This document shows positions 9,174-16,401 of a stretch of DNA of 50,176 bases, piece after piece. The position numbers and the translations under genes are program-made. The stretch spans positions 1 to 50,176 of the forward strand of contig CAMDEX010000013.1 of the NCBI GenBank assembly GCA_945897075.1, given 5' to 3'. Below the pieces are notes generated by a model. That model did not search any database and was not told where the DNA came from. It saw only the letters and a list, made by a program, of their open reading frames with translations. How positions within the stretch are numbered: position 1 is the first letter of the stretch; every line of letters starts with the position of its first letter. The DNA comes from Litorilinea aerophila (GTDB taxonomy: Bacteria > Chloroflexota > Anaerolineae > Caldilineales > Caldilineaceae).

Positions 9174-9228
9174 GGGGATTAGGGATTGGGGACTGGGACT
9201 GTTTCCCAGTCCCCAATCCCTAATCCCC
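9174..9228. repeat. Perfect 25-bp inverted repeat of heptamer words
   Basis: The arms 9174-9198 and 9204-9228 are perfect reverse complements around a 5-nt loop (CTGTT). Each arm consists of near-tandem words GGGGATTA, GGGATTG and GGGACTGGG. It sits between nuoH and the nuoI ribosome site and would fold into a very stable mRNA hairpin on either strand. There is no U-tract, so it is not a typical terminator. It recalls cyanobacterial STRR heptamers, but here in inverted form. Confidence 0.93.
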
Positions 9229-9234
9229 AATCAC

Positions 9235-10215
9235 TTATTTCAGAAATACCGCCAACAACGCCGAAATAATCATATAGCCGATGCTCAACGGCAGGAGAAA
9301 TTGCCAGCAGAAGGTCATCAACTGGTCGTAGCGGGGGCGGCTGACACTGGCGCGCACCCAAATAAAGACGCAGAGCAGAATAAAGACTTTCGCCAGCAGA
9401 TAGATCGGGCCGAGCCAGACGATCTCCTCGGCGTAGGGTCCGCGCCAGCCGCCGAAAAAGAGCGTCGCCATAATCGCGCTGGTCGTAATCATATTGATAT
9501 ATTCGGCCATCATAAAGATAGCGAATTTCATGCCGCCGTATTCGGTCTGGAAACCGGCCACCAGTTCGTTCTCCGTCTCTGGCAGGTCAAAGGGGCTACG
9601 GTTGGTCTCGGCCAGGATGCAGATGAAGAAGAAGGGGAAGGCCAGCCAGAGCCAAATCCATTCCCACCAGGGCCGGGCGTTGTCCACCAAAGCGACCAGA
9701 CTGAAATCCCCGGCCAGAATTAGAATGCTGACCAGAAACATACCCAGCGGCAGTTCATAAGAAATCATCTGGGCCGAGGAACGCAGCGCGCCCAGCAACG
9801 AGTAGTTGTTGTTGCTGCTCCACCCGGCCAGGATAATGCCGTAGCCCTCCACGCCCGCAATCGCCAGAATCCACAGAAAACCGATACTCACGTCGGCAAT
9901 GGCGGGCATGCCGCTGGCAATCGGGATCACCGCCCAGATGAGCAGAGCCGGCACCAGCGCCAATGCAGGAGCAATCACATAAATCGGCTTGTCCACGTGG
10001 TTGGGGATGATCTCTTCTTTGAAGAGCGCCTTGACCGCGTCGGCGAGGGGCTGCAAAAGGCCAAACGTCCCCGCCCGGTTGGGGCCGTAGCGCACCTGAA
10101 AGCGCCCCAGCAGCTTGCGTTCCAGCAGCGTCAGATAGGCGAAGCCGGTGAGCAGCACAAAAATGACTGCCACCGAGCGCAATACTGGATAAACCACCAA
10201 ATTGAGCCAGTCCAT
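9235..10215 (-). CDS. nuoH: NADH-quinone oxidoreductase subunit H (cluster 1)
   Basis: Membrane subunit at the junction with the peripheral arm that helps form the quinone pocket. It has 326 residues, normal length, and about eight helices. Signatures are LLERKLLGRFQVRYGPNRAG (about 30-49), the acidic loop LAETNRSPFDLPETENELVAG and the following YGGMKFAIFMMAEYINM. The start is ATG at 10215. Upstream, between nuoG and nuoH, is a repeat-rich spacer; downstream is the 25-bp inverted repeat. The second copy at 20215 is longer by an extra C-terminal helix. Confidence 0.97.
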   Translation of the reverse strand: MDWLNLVVYPVLRSVAVIFVLLTGFAYLTLLERKLLGRFQVRYGPNRAGTFGLLQPLADAVKALFKEEIIPNHVDKPIYVIAPALALVPALLIWAVIPIASGMPAIADVSIGFLWILAIAGVEGYGIILAGWSSNNNYSLLGALRSSAQMISYELPLGMFLVSILILAGDFSLVALVDNARPWWEWIWLWLAFPFFFICILAETNRSPFDLPETENELVAGFQTEYGGMKFAIFMMAEYINMITTSAIMATLFFGGWRGPYAEEIVWLGPIYLLAKVFILLCVFIWVRASVSRPRYDQLMTFCWQFLLPLSIGYMIISALLAVFLK

Positions 10216-10260
10216 ACGGCTTCCTCAGAGTGAAACTTCTCGAATCGGTGCAAAAACAGG

Positions 10261-10422
10261 GACGCAGATTACGCAGAAACCACAGATTTTCGCAGATTTC
10301 ATTTCTCGTTCCCATCGCTCCGCGTGGGAACGTCCGGGCGACGCTCCGCGTCAACAGCACTGCCAGCCCTGGCCGATCCGGACGCAGAGCGTCCCCGCGA
10401 TGCGCCCACGCGGAGCGATGGG
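10261..10422. repeat. CGCAGATT word repeat plus 18-bp inverted repeat
   Basis: Positions 10261-10300 hold CGCAGATT-type words that closely match 22122-22160 and 22960-22998. Further on, CCCATCGCTCCGCGTGGG (10311-10328) is perfectly inverted at 10405-10422, and a smaller palindrome, GGACGCAGAGCGTCC, lies at about 10380-10394. The stretch fills the spacer between nuoG and nuoH and codes for nothing I can support. It looks like a MITE- or REP-like element beside a separate word repeat. Confidence 0.8.
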
Positions 10423-10433
10423 CGCAAGAATGG

Positions 10434-12995
10434 CTACGCCTTCTCAACCTTCACCCGCTGCGTGACACTGCCGTTGAGCAGCGCGCCCACCGGCGCGCCG
10501 GGCAGACTTTCGGGAATCCAGGCGCTGCCCGGCTGCACCTGCTGGCTGATGCGGACAGTCAAGGCCAGGGAACCCTCTGGGCTGCTGACGGTCACGGCAG
10601 CGCCTTCGGCCAGCCCCAACTTCGCCGCATCCACCGCACTGAGACCGACGACCGGGCCGGTAGAGATAGCGTGCAACTTTTCGGTGGCGCTGAAAAGCGT
10701 GCCGCCGTCGTAAAGAACCGTGCCCGTCACCAGTGTCAGCGGATACTCTTTGCTGCCTTTCGCCATCTTCTGGCGCACTTCCTTCAGTTCCGGCTTGCCG
10801 CGTAAACTGGCCGCGTCCCACTGCAGGCCCTGGTCACCCAGCGCGTCCCATGTCAACCCCCGGTAGATGGGCGCAGCTTTGACAATCTCCGCACCCACAG
10901 CTTTGGCGTCGGCGAAGTGCCAGTGTGCGCCCAATTTTCGGGCCAGATGGGTCAGAATCATCCAATCGGCCGCGGCCCGGCTTTCGGGCAGAGAGACGGC
11001 TTTGGGTGCGCGCTGCACGCGACGCTCTAAATTCGTAAAGGTAGAGTCGGTCTCGGCCCAGCCCAGCGCGGGCAACACCACATCGGCCCGCTTGGCCGTC
11101 TCGGTCAGGTAAAGTTCCTGCACTACCAGCAGTTCCAGCGCATCCAACTTCGCGGCCCAATCCGGGCGTTCGCTGGCCGGGTCTGCGCCCATCACATAAA
11201 GCGCTTTGACGCCGCCGTCCAGCATCTGCTTGTAGCTCTTGCCCGCCGCCGTAGGCAGTTTGCACTCCCACAGATGTTCCAGTCGCTTGACCGCATCGCC
11301 GTTGCTGAGGCTGGCGTGGCCGGGCAGCCGGTCGGGGAGCAGGCCCATATCCCGCGCCCCCTGGCTGTTGGCGTCCAGCCCGACAAAGGCCAGCCGGTCG
11401 GCGTGACCGGTGAGGAAGGCCAGGTTGGCCAGCCCGTCGCGGATGGATGGGCCATCGCTGCCGCGCACCGCCTGGGGGCCGTAGAGTATCAGCGCCTTCT
11501 CGCTTTTCGCCAGCAACGCCGCGGCCGCTTTCACAGCCGCTGGGTCCGTGCGGCAGAGGTCACGCAGGGCGCGGTCGTCGGCCTCTTCCGTCCACTTTTT
11601 CACATCGGCCAGATGGGAAAGCGCAGCCGCGTTCAACCCCTCTTTTTGCCCCGCCGCGGCCCGCAACAGACCGTTGAGCAGCGTGGCCTCTGTACCCGGT
11701 TCGTAGGCCAGATAGGGGCCGTTGTAGCGGGTCAGTTCAATGCTGCGCGGGTGGGCGATGATCAGCTTTGCGCCACCCTTTTTCACGGCCCGCTTCAGGT
11801 GCAAATCCAGAATGGGCAACTCCTCGCTGGGGTCGATGCCAAAGAGGAAAATCGTGTCCACCTGCGGGTTCGGCCCATATTGGGGTTTCATCACAGCGGC
11901 CAGAGAAGGCAGACCCGTCGCAAGGCCAGCCACATCCGCGCCGTCGCGGTGGTCAATGTTGTTCGTGCCGATGACGCCCCGGAAGAGGCGTTGCAGCGCG
12001 TAGTTGCTTTCATTGCCGATTTTGGCGCTGCCGATGGCACCGATGGCCGCCGCGCCGTGCTGCTGTTTGACCGCCTGCAATTTCCCGGCGATAAAGTCCA
12101 GGGCTTCGCTCCACTGCACGGGGACGAGTTCACCGTTCTTGCGCAGCAGGGGTGTCTCCAGCCGCTTTTCACCGTTGACCCAGGCGTGAGCAAAGCGCCC
12201 TTTGTCGCAGATCCACTGGTCGTTGACCTGCATATTTTCCCGGCCAATGATGCGGCGGACGGTGTGGGTGCGGCTGTCCACCCGGATGTTGCAGCCGACA
12301 GAGCAGTGATTACAGACGCTGGCCGTGCGCTCGATCTCCCAGGGGCGGTAGGAAAAGCGGGAAATCTGGTTGGTCAGCGCACCCACCGGGCAGATGTCTA
12401 TGATATTGCCGCTGGTCTTGGCGTCCACCGGCTGGCCGTGCTGGATGTCAATGACCGTCCGGTTGCCCCGGTTGTGCAGACCCAACTGGGGTTTGTCTTC
12501 CCACTCTTCCAGATAGCGGATGCAGCGCCAGCAGAGGACACAGCGCTCCTGATCGAGGACAATCATATCGGAGATGTCGTAATTTTTCTGGGCAAGCTGT
12601 TTGGCTTCCAGCAGTTGGCTGATGCCCGGCCCGAAGCGCAGCGTCTGGTCTTGCAACGGGCATTCGCCAGCTTTGTCGCAGATGGGGCAGTCGAGCGGGT
12701 GGTTGAGCAGAATGAAGCCGAGATTGGCCTCCTGCACATCGCGCACCTGCTTGGAAGTGGTATGCACAACCATTCCGGCGGCCACGGGGGTGGTGCAGGC
12801 CGTGGCCAGCCGCGAGCCGCGCGGCCCTTCAATCTCCACCATACACATCCGGCAGCAGCCCACCGGGTCCAGTTTGGGGTGCGAGCAGAAGACAGGGATT
12901 TCGATATTCACCGTCTCCGCCGCGTCCACCAGAAGCATACCGGGCGCGACAGAAAGCTGTTTGCCGTCAATTGTCAGGGTTACGTTGTCAGCCAT
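10434..12995 (-). CDS. nuoG: NADH-quinone oxidoreductase subunit G
   Basis: Largest peripheral-arm subunit, which relays electrons from NuoEF to NuoI. It has 853 residues. The N-terminal 2Fe-2S domain has Cys 37, 48, 51 and 67. A His/Cys cluster follows (H99, C103, C106, C112), then 4Fe-4S ligands at C152, C155, C158 and C202. CNHCSVGC (C228, C231, C235) with C263 supplies the extra N7-type cluster known from E. coli and Thermus. The rest is a molybdopterin-oxidoreductase-like fold without obvious catalytic use. The start is ATG at 12995. It is the only nuoG in the window. Confidence 0.96.
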   Translation of the reverse strand: MADNVTLTIDGKQLSVAPGMLLVDAAETVNIEIPVFCSHPKLDPVGCCRMCMVEIEGPRGSRLATACTTPVAAGMVVHTTSKQVRDVQEANLGFILLNHPLDCPICDKAGECPLQDQTLRFGPGISQLLEAKQLAQKNYDISDMIVLDQERCVLCWRCIRYLEEWEDKPQLGLHNRGNRTVIDIQHGQPVDAKTSGNIIDICPVGALTNQISRFSYRPWEIERTASVCNHCSVGCNIRVDSRTHTVRRIIGRENMQVNDQWICDKGRFAHAWVNGEKRLETPLLRKNGELVPVQWSEALDFIAGKLQAVKQQHGAAAIGAIGSAKIGNESNYALQRLFRGVIGTNNIDHRDGADVAGLATGLPSLAAVMKPQYGPNPQVDTIFLFGIDPSEELPILDLHLKRAVKKGGAKLIIAHPRSIELTRYNGPYLAYEPGTEATLLNGLLRAAAGQKEGLNAAALSHLADVKKWTEEADDRALRDLCRTDPAAVKAAAALLAKSEKALILYGPQAVRGSDGPSIRDGLANLAFLTGHADRLAFVGLDANSQGARDMGLLPDRLPGHASLSNGDAVKRLEHLWECKLPTAAGKSYKQMLDGGVKALYVMGADPASERPDWAAKLDALELLVVQELYLTETAKRADVVLPALGWAETDSTFTNLERRVQRAPKAVSLPESRAAADWMILTHLARKLGAHWHFADAKAVGAEIVKAAPIYRGLTWDALGDQGLQWDAASLRGKPELKEVRQKMAKGSKEYPLTLVTGTVLYDGGTLFSATEKLHAISTGPVVGLSAVDAAKLGLAEGAAVTVSSPEGSLALTVRISQQVQPGSAWIPESLPGAPVGALLNGSVTQRVKVEKA

Positions 12996-13010
12996 GAAGG
13001 TTCGTTCCTA

Positions 13011-13125
13011 AAGAATAGAACGCGGATGAAGCGGATTGGGCGGATGTCCGCTGATTTTGACAGAACAAACAGAACAAAAGGACACGGATTACACGGATCG
13101 TTAGGATTTTCACGGATTAAAAATC
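13011..13125. repeat. CGCGGATT word repeat upstream of nuoG
   Basis: Starting 15 bases before the nuoG start, this stretch repeats words of the CGCGGATT/ACACGGATT kind. Positions 13012-13046 match 15900-15934, upstream of nuoEF, at nearly every base, at almost the same distance from the start codon. It ends in the stop region of the Uma2 gene. No coding potential is seen. Confidence 0.75.
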
Positions 13126-13824
13126 AGTGGGTGAAAATCCGGAATGACTCGGCAGTGAAAAAATTTCACTAACTGCAAGCGAATAGTCTGGCAATGCCAA
13201 GGGTGTCAAACGATCCCCAACGCGGAAGGTCTGCTTCGATTCAAAGTCAGCGTCGCGCCGGTTCGGCGCATACGGTTTCCGATAGACAATCACCGATTCG
13301 TCATTCAGATTGACGATCCAATACTCCTGAATACCCGCCCGAGCGTAAAGCCGCCTTTTGTCTCCATCATCATACGCCAGCGTAGAGTACGAGACTTCCA
13401 GAGCCAACAGGACATCAGAGGGCCGGGGGTGTCGCTCAGAATAATTGCCCGGATCAAGCTTCAGTAGTGCAATATCCGGCTCAGGTTCCGAGGTACGGCC
13501 TGGGATTGCCAGCGGCAACTGAATGCTGACGCTCACACGACCCTGCAAATCAACGGTGAAGCGATTCTGTAGCTTACGGATACAAGCCGCTTGCCGGGAA
13601 GACATCGGAGGCATAGGCACCAGAATCCCCTCAATTAGCTCGATCCGCTCGTCGTCCCGAAAGAAACCCATCTCGATGAGCTGGTGATACTCTTCCAACG
13701 AAAATCGGCGCACAGGCAGACGCGGAGGCGCGGCAAACAACAACTCATAACCGCCGTTTAGTTCGGATTGCTTGACCGCGATAGTCACAATCTGCCTGAC
13801 TTTCTCAACGCCCTTCTGCTGCAT
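13117..13824 (-). CDS. Uma2 family (DUF820) endonuclease-like protein
   Basis: A 235-residue member of the Uma2/DUF820 family, a PD-(D/E)XK nuclease-fold group expanded in Cyanobacteria and Chloroflexota with unknown cellular role. Visible signatures are FSLEEYHQLIEMG followed by DDERIELIEGILVPMPP, then EPEPDIALL with the catalytic-type Asp, and VLLALEVSYSTLAYDDGDKR, which supplies the E-x-S/K part of the core and the Lys after it. GIQEYWIVNLNDESVIVYR completes the fold. It lies between nuoEF and nuoG on the operon strand with no link to respiration and is probably a passenger. Family assignment is good; nuclease activity is not shown. Confidence 0.88.
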   Translation of the reverse strand: MQQKGVEKVRQIVTIAVKQSELNGGYELLFAAPPRLPVRRFSLEEYHQLIEMGFFRDDERIELIEGILVPMPPMSSRQAACIRKLQNRFTVDLQGRVSVSIQLPLAIPGRTSEPEPDIALLKLDPGNYSERHPRPSDVLLALEVSYSTLAYDDGDKRRLYARAGIQEYWIVNLNDESVIVYRKPYAPNRRDADFESKQTFRVGDRLTPLALPDYSLAVSEIFSLPSHSGFSPTDF

Positions 13825-13915
13825 AAACGATGAAAACGCTACTTCCCCAACCAGTAGCCGTTCGTCTTCTCACCCAATCCAAATCCACACAATATCCACT
13901 ACCCAATATCTTTTA

Positions 13916-15889
13916 TTAATCCCCCGCCACAAACTCGTCGTGCAGGACAATCCGCTCGCCCTGGGATTTCTGCGCGTTCTGGCGCAGACCGCTGGGCTGG
14001 TGGGTGTCGGGCCGGTAGATGGGCCGGATGGGAATCTCCGGGCCAACGCTGGACGGATTGGTCTTTTCGATGTGGGCCAGAAATTCGTGGCGGAACTTGG
14101 CCAGGTTGCTCTGCATCCCCCAGACCGACGCCTCGCCAAAGGGGCAGAAGCTCTTGCCCGCGATGTTCTGGGCGATGTATTCGAGCAACTCCAGGTCTTT
14201 GACCCGGCCCTGGCCCGCTTCGATACGCAGCATAATTTTTTCCAGCCACGCGCCCCCTTCTCGACAGGGCGTGCATTTGCCGCAGCTCTCCTCCCGGTAG
14301 AAGGAGAGGGTGCGTCGGGCGATCTCCACCATCGAGAAGCGCTCGTCAATCACAATCACACCCGCCGAGCCGAGCAGCGAACCCGCCGCGGCGACTCTTT
14401 CGTAGTCCAGGGGCGTGTCCATCTGCTCCGCCGTGAGCAGTTTCATCGAGAGGCCGCCGGGCACAATCGCTTTGATGGGTACGTCGTCCTGTTCCGGGCC
14501 GCCGCCGTATTCGTAGATGAGCGTGCGCAGGGTGGTGGCGTGGGGCAGCTCGTAGTTACCGGGCCGTTTCACATTGCCGCTAAGACAGAAGATGCGCATC
14601 CCCGCGCTCTGCTCGGTGCCAAATGTGCGATACCAGGCCACGCCATTGCGCATAACGTGGGTGACGTTGGCGATGGATTCCACATTGTTGACGATTGTCG
14701 GCTTGGCGTAAAGACCCTCCACCGCAGGAAAAGGTGGTTTGAGGCGGGGCTGGCCGCGGTAGCCTTCCAGTGAAGAGAGCAGAGCCGTCTCTTCGCCGCA
14801 CTCATACGCGCCCGCGCCCCGGTGCAGCACCACATCCAACTTTTTGCCTGTGCCGAAGCAGTTGTCGCCGATATATCCGGCGGCTTTGGCCTCGCGAATG
14901 GCGGCTTGCATCCGGGTCCAAGCAAAATAGTATTCGCCGCGGATATAAATATACGCCTTCTCCGCCTCAATGGCGAAGGCGCTCATCACAATCCCTTCCA
15001 ACAACTGATGGGGATCGTACTCCATCAGCATCCGATCCTTGAAAGTGCCTGGCTCGGACTCGTCGGCGTTGACCACCAGATAGCGGGGGAAGACGCCTTT
15101 GGGCAGAAAACCCCATTTGACACCGGTAGGAAAGCCCGCACCGCCCCGCCCGCGGATGCCGCTGGCTTTGATCTGTTCCACTACTGCTGCGGGTTCCATC
15201 TCAGTCAACACCCGCTTGGCCGTGGCATAGCCGCCATCGGTCGCGTAGCTGGCGAGGGTGTGGCTGTCGGGCGTCTTGACGCGGGCCAGCAAATAGCGCG
15301 GGTCCATCCCGCCGTGGTTGTAAGGGCCAGCGGTGGCACCATTCTGCTGCGGATCGCCTTCGGGGGTCCAGCGTTCCAGCGTCGTGAAGCCTTTGCCGGC
15401 TTTGAGCAGAGAGACGACCTGCGCCACATCCTGCGCCGAGTCCAGATTCTCGAAGTAGCGAATCTGCCCAGTCTTCTGGTCGGTCACAGCCGCCATCGGC
15501 GCTGTGCCGCAGGAGCCGAGACATTCCATGTGATCCAGAGCAAACTGGCCGTCCGCCGTCTTCTGGCCGTGATGAATGCCCAGCGTCTCCTCGAAGTGGT
15601 GCAGACACTGACGACCACCGCGCAGCAGACAGGGCACGTTCGTGCAGACTTCCACGTGGTATTCGCCCTTTGGCTGCTCGTGGAACATATTGTAGAAACC
15701 GACGACCGCCGAAACCTCCACCGGGGCAATGCCCAAAATGGCAGCTAGTTCGTTCTGCGCCTCCACCGGGCAGTAGCCAAACTCGCGCTGGATGACGTAG
15801 AGCGCAGGCAGCACCGCCGACCGCTGCCGCCCAGCTGGGTAGCGGGTCATAATTTCGTCAATTTCAACACGCATCGCTTGAGTAAGCAT
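13916..15889 (-). CDS. nuoEF: NADH-quinone oxidoreductase NuoE-NuoF fusion
   Basis: The NADH-oxidising module in one 657-residue chain. Residues 1-160 are NuoE (thioredoxin-like 2Fe-2S domain; ligands C82, C87, C123, C127). Residues about 190-657 are NuoF: the glycine-rich GRGGAGFPTG (247-256) binds FMN/NADH, NADESEPGTFKDR (274-286) follows, and ESCGKCTPCREG plus the later GKSFCPFG (about 530-580) hold the N3 4Fe-4S cluster. The reading frame is continuous through a linker of about 30 residues. The start at 15889 is chosen for the GAGG ribosome site; upstream in-frame codons run into the repeat at 15899. NuoE and NuoF are usually separate proteins. Confidence 0.95.
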   Translation of the reverse strand: MLTQAMRVEIDEIMTRYPAGRQRSAVLPALYVIQREFGYCPVEAQNELAAILGIAPVEVSAVVGFYNMFHEQPKGEYHVEVCTNVPCLLRGGRQCLHHFEETLGIHHGQKTADGQFALDHMECLGSCGTAPMAAVTDQKTGQIRYFENLDSAQDVAQVVSLLKAGKGFTTLERWTPEGDPQQNGATAGPYNHGGMDPRYLLARVKTPDSHTLASYATDGGYATAKRVLTEMEPAAVVEQIKASGIRGRGGAGFPTGVKWGFLPKGVFPRYLVVNADESEPGTFKDRMLMEYDPHQLLEGIVMSAFAIEAEKAYIYIRGEYYFAWTRMQAAIREAKAAGYIGDNCFGTGKKLDVVLHRGAGAYECGEETALLSSLEGYRGQPRLKPPFPAVEGLYAKPTIVNNVESIANVTHVMRNGVAWYRTFGTEQSAGMRIFCLSGNVKRPGNYELPHATTLRTLIYEYGGGPEQDDVPIKAIVPGGLSMKLLTAEQMDTPLDYERVAAAGSLLGSAGVIVIDERFSMVEIARRTLSFYREESCGKCTPCREGGAWLEKIMLRIEAGQGRVKDLELLEYIAQNIAGKSFCPFGEASVWGMQSNLAKFRHEFLAHIEKTNPSSVGPEIPIRPIYRPDTHQPSGLRQNAQKSQGERIVLHDEFVAGD

Positions 15890-15898
15890 AAAGACCTC

Positions 15899-16401
15899 GG
15901 AATAGAACGCGGATGACGCGGATTGGGCGGATTTTACGGATTTAAGATTGGAGATGGATTTTGCGCCGATTGCTGAAAAAACGGCGCTCGAATTTCGCTT
16001 CTTTTCCAAAATTGAAGACAAAACCGATTTCGCAAGGCGTTGCTCGTAAATAATTGAGCAACTGGGCAATAAAGGAATCGTGCATATCCTCTGCCGCCTT
16101 AATCTCCAAAATAACCCGATTTTCTACTATCAAATCTGCGTAATAATCCCCGACAAGTTGTCCTTTGAAATAGACCTGAATCTGCCGCTGGCTTTCAACC
16201 TGCAATCCGCGCCGCTCGAATTCCTGAAGCATTGCGGTTTCGTACACCTTCTCCAAAAACCCATAGCCAAGCGCATTGTAAACAGTATAGTAGACGTTGA
16301 TGATCTGATCGGTCAGTTTGACCTCTTCCAGAGCCATAAACGAATCCCCTCTTAAAAATCCGCGTGCATCAGCCCTTTCAGCGTCATCCGCGTTCTATTC
16401 C
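15899..16401. mobile_element. Passenger unit bounded by 21-bp inverted repeats
   Basis: A perfect 21-bp inverted repeat (15899-15919 and 16381-16401; word content GGAATAGAACGCGG...) encloses exactly one gene, the GxxExxY protein, and fills the whole spacer between nuoEF and nuoCD. The right copy even reaches the last base of the nuoCD stop codon. There is no transposase, so this is best read as a non-autonomous cassette or as two inverted copies of the dispersed CGCGGATT repeat. No clear target-site duplication was seen. Confidence 0.6.
15942..16337 (-). CDS. GxxExxY family protein
   Basis: A 131-residue protein of the GxxExxY family, named after the motif seen here as GFLEKVYETAM (about 25-35). 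Later segments (YYADLIVENRVILEIKAAE, with D-x-I-V and E-I-K) look like the core of a PD-(D/E)XK nuclease fold, as proposed for this family. Function is unknown; the family is abundant and patchy in Bacteroidota, Chloroflexota and others. It is encoded within a 21-bp inverted-repeat unit inside the nuo operon, on the same strand, and has no evident link to complex I. Confidence 0.88.
   Translation of the reverse strand: MALEEVKLTDQIINVYYTVYNALGYGFLEKVYETAMLQEFERRGLQVESQRQIQVYFKGQLVGDYYADLIVENRVILEIKAAEDMHDSFIAQLLNYLRATPCEIGFVFNFGKEAKFERRFFSNRRKIHLQS

Noticed and set aside
9179-10422. CRISPR array suggested by repeated short words
   Set aside because: The words are 7-10 nt, arranged as inverted pairs without regular spacers, and no cas gene is in the window.
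15899-15919. Classic IS element with transposase around the GxxExxY gene
   Set aside because: The unit contains no transposase and no clear target duplication; described only as a repeat-bounded passenger.
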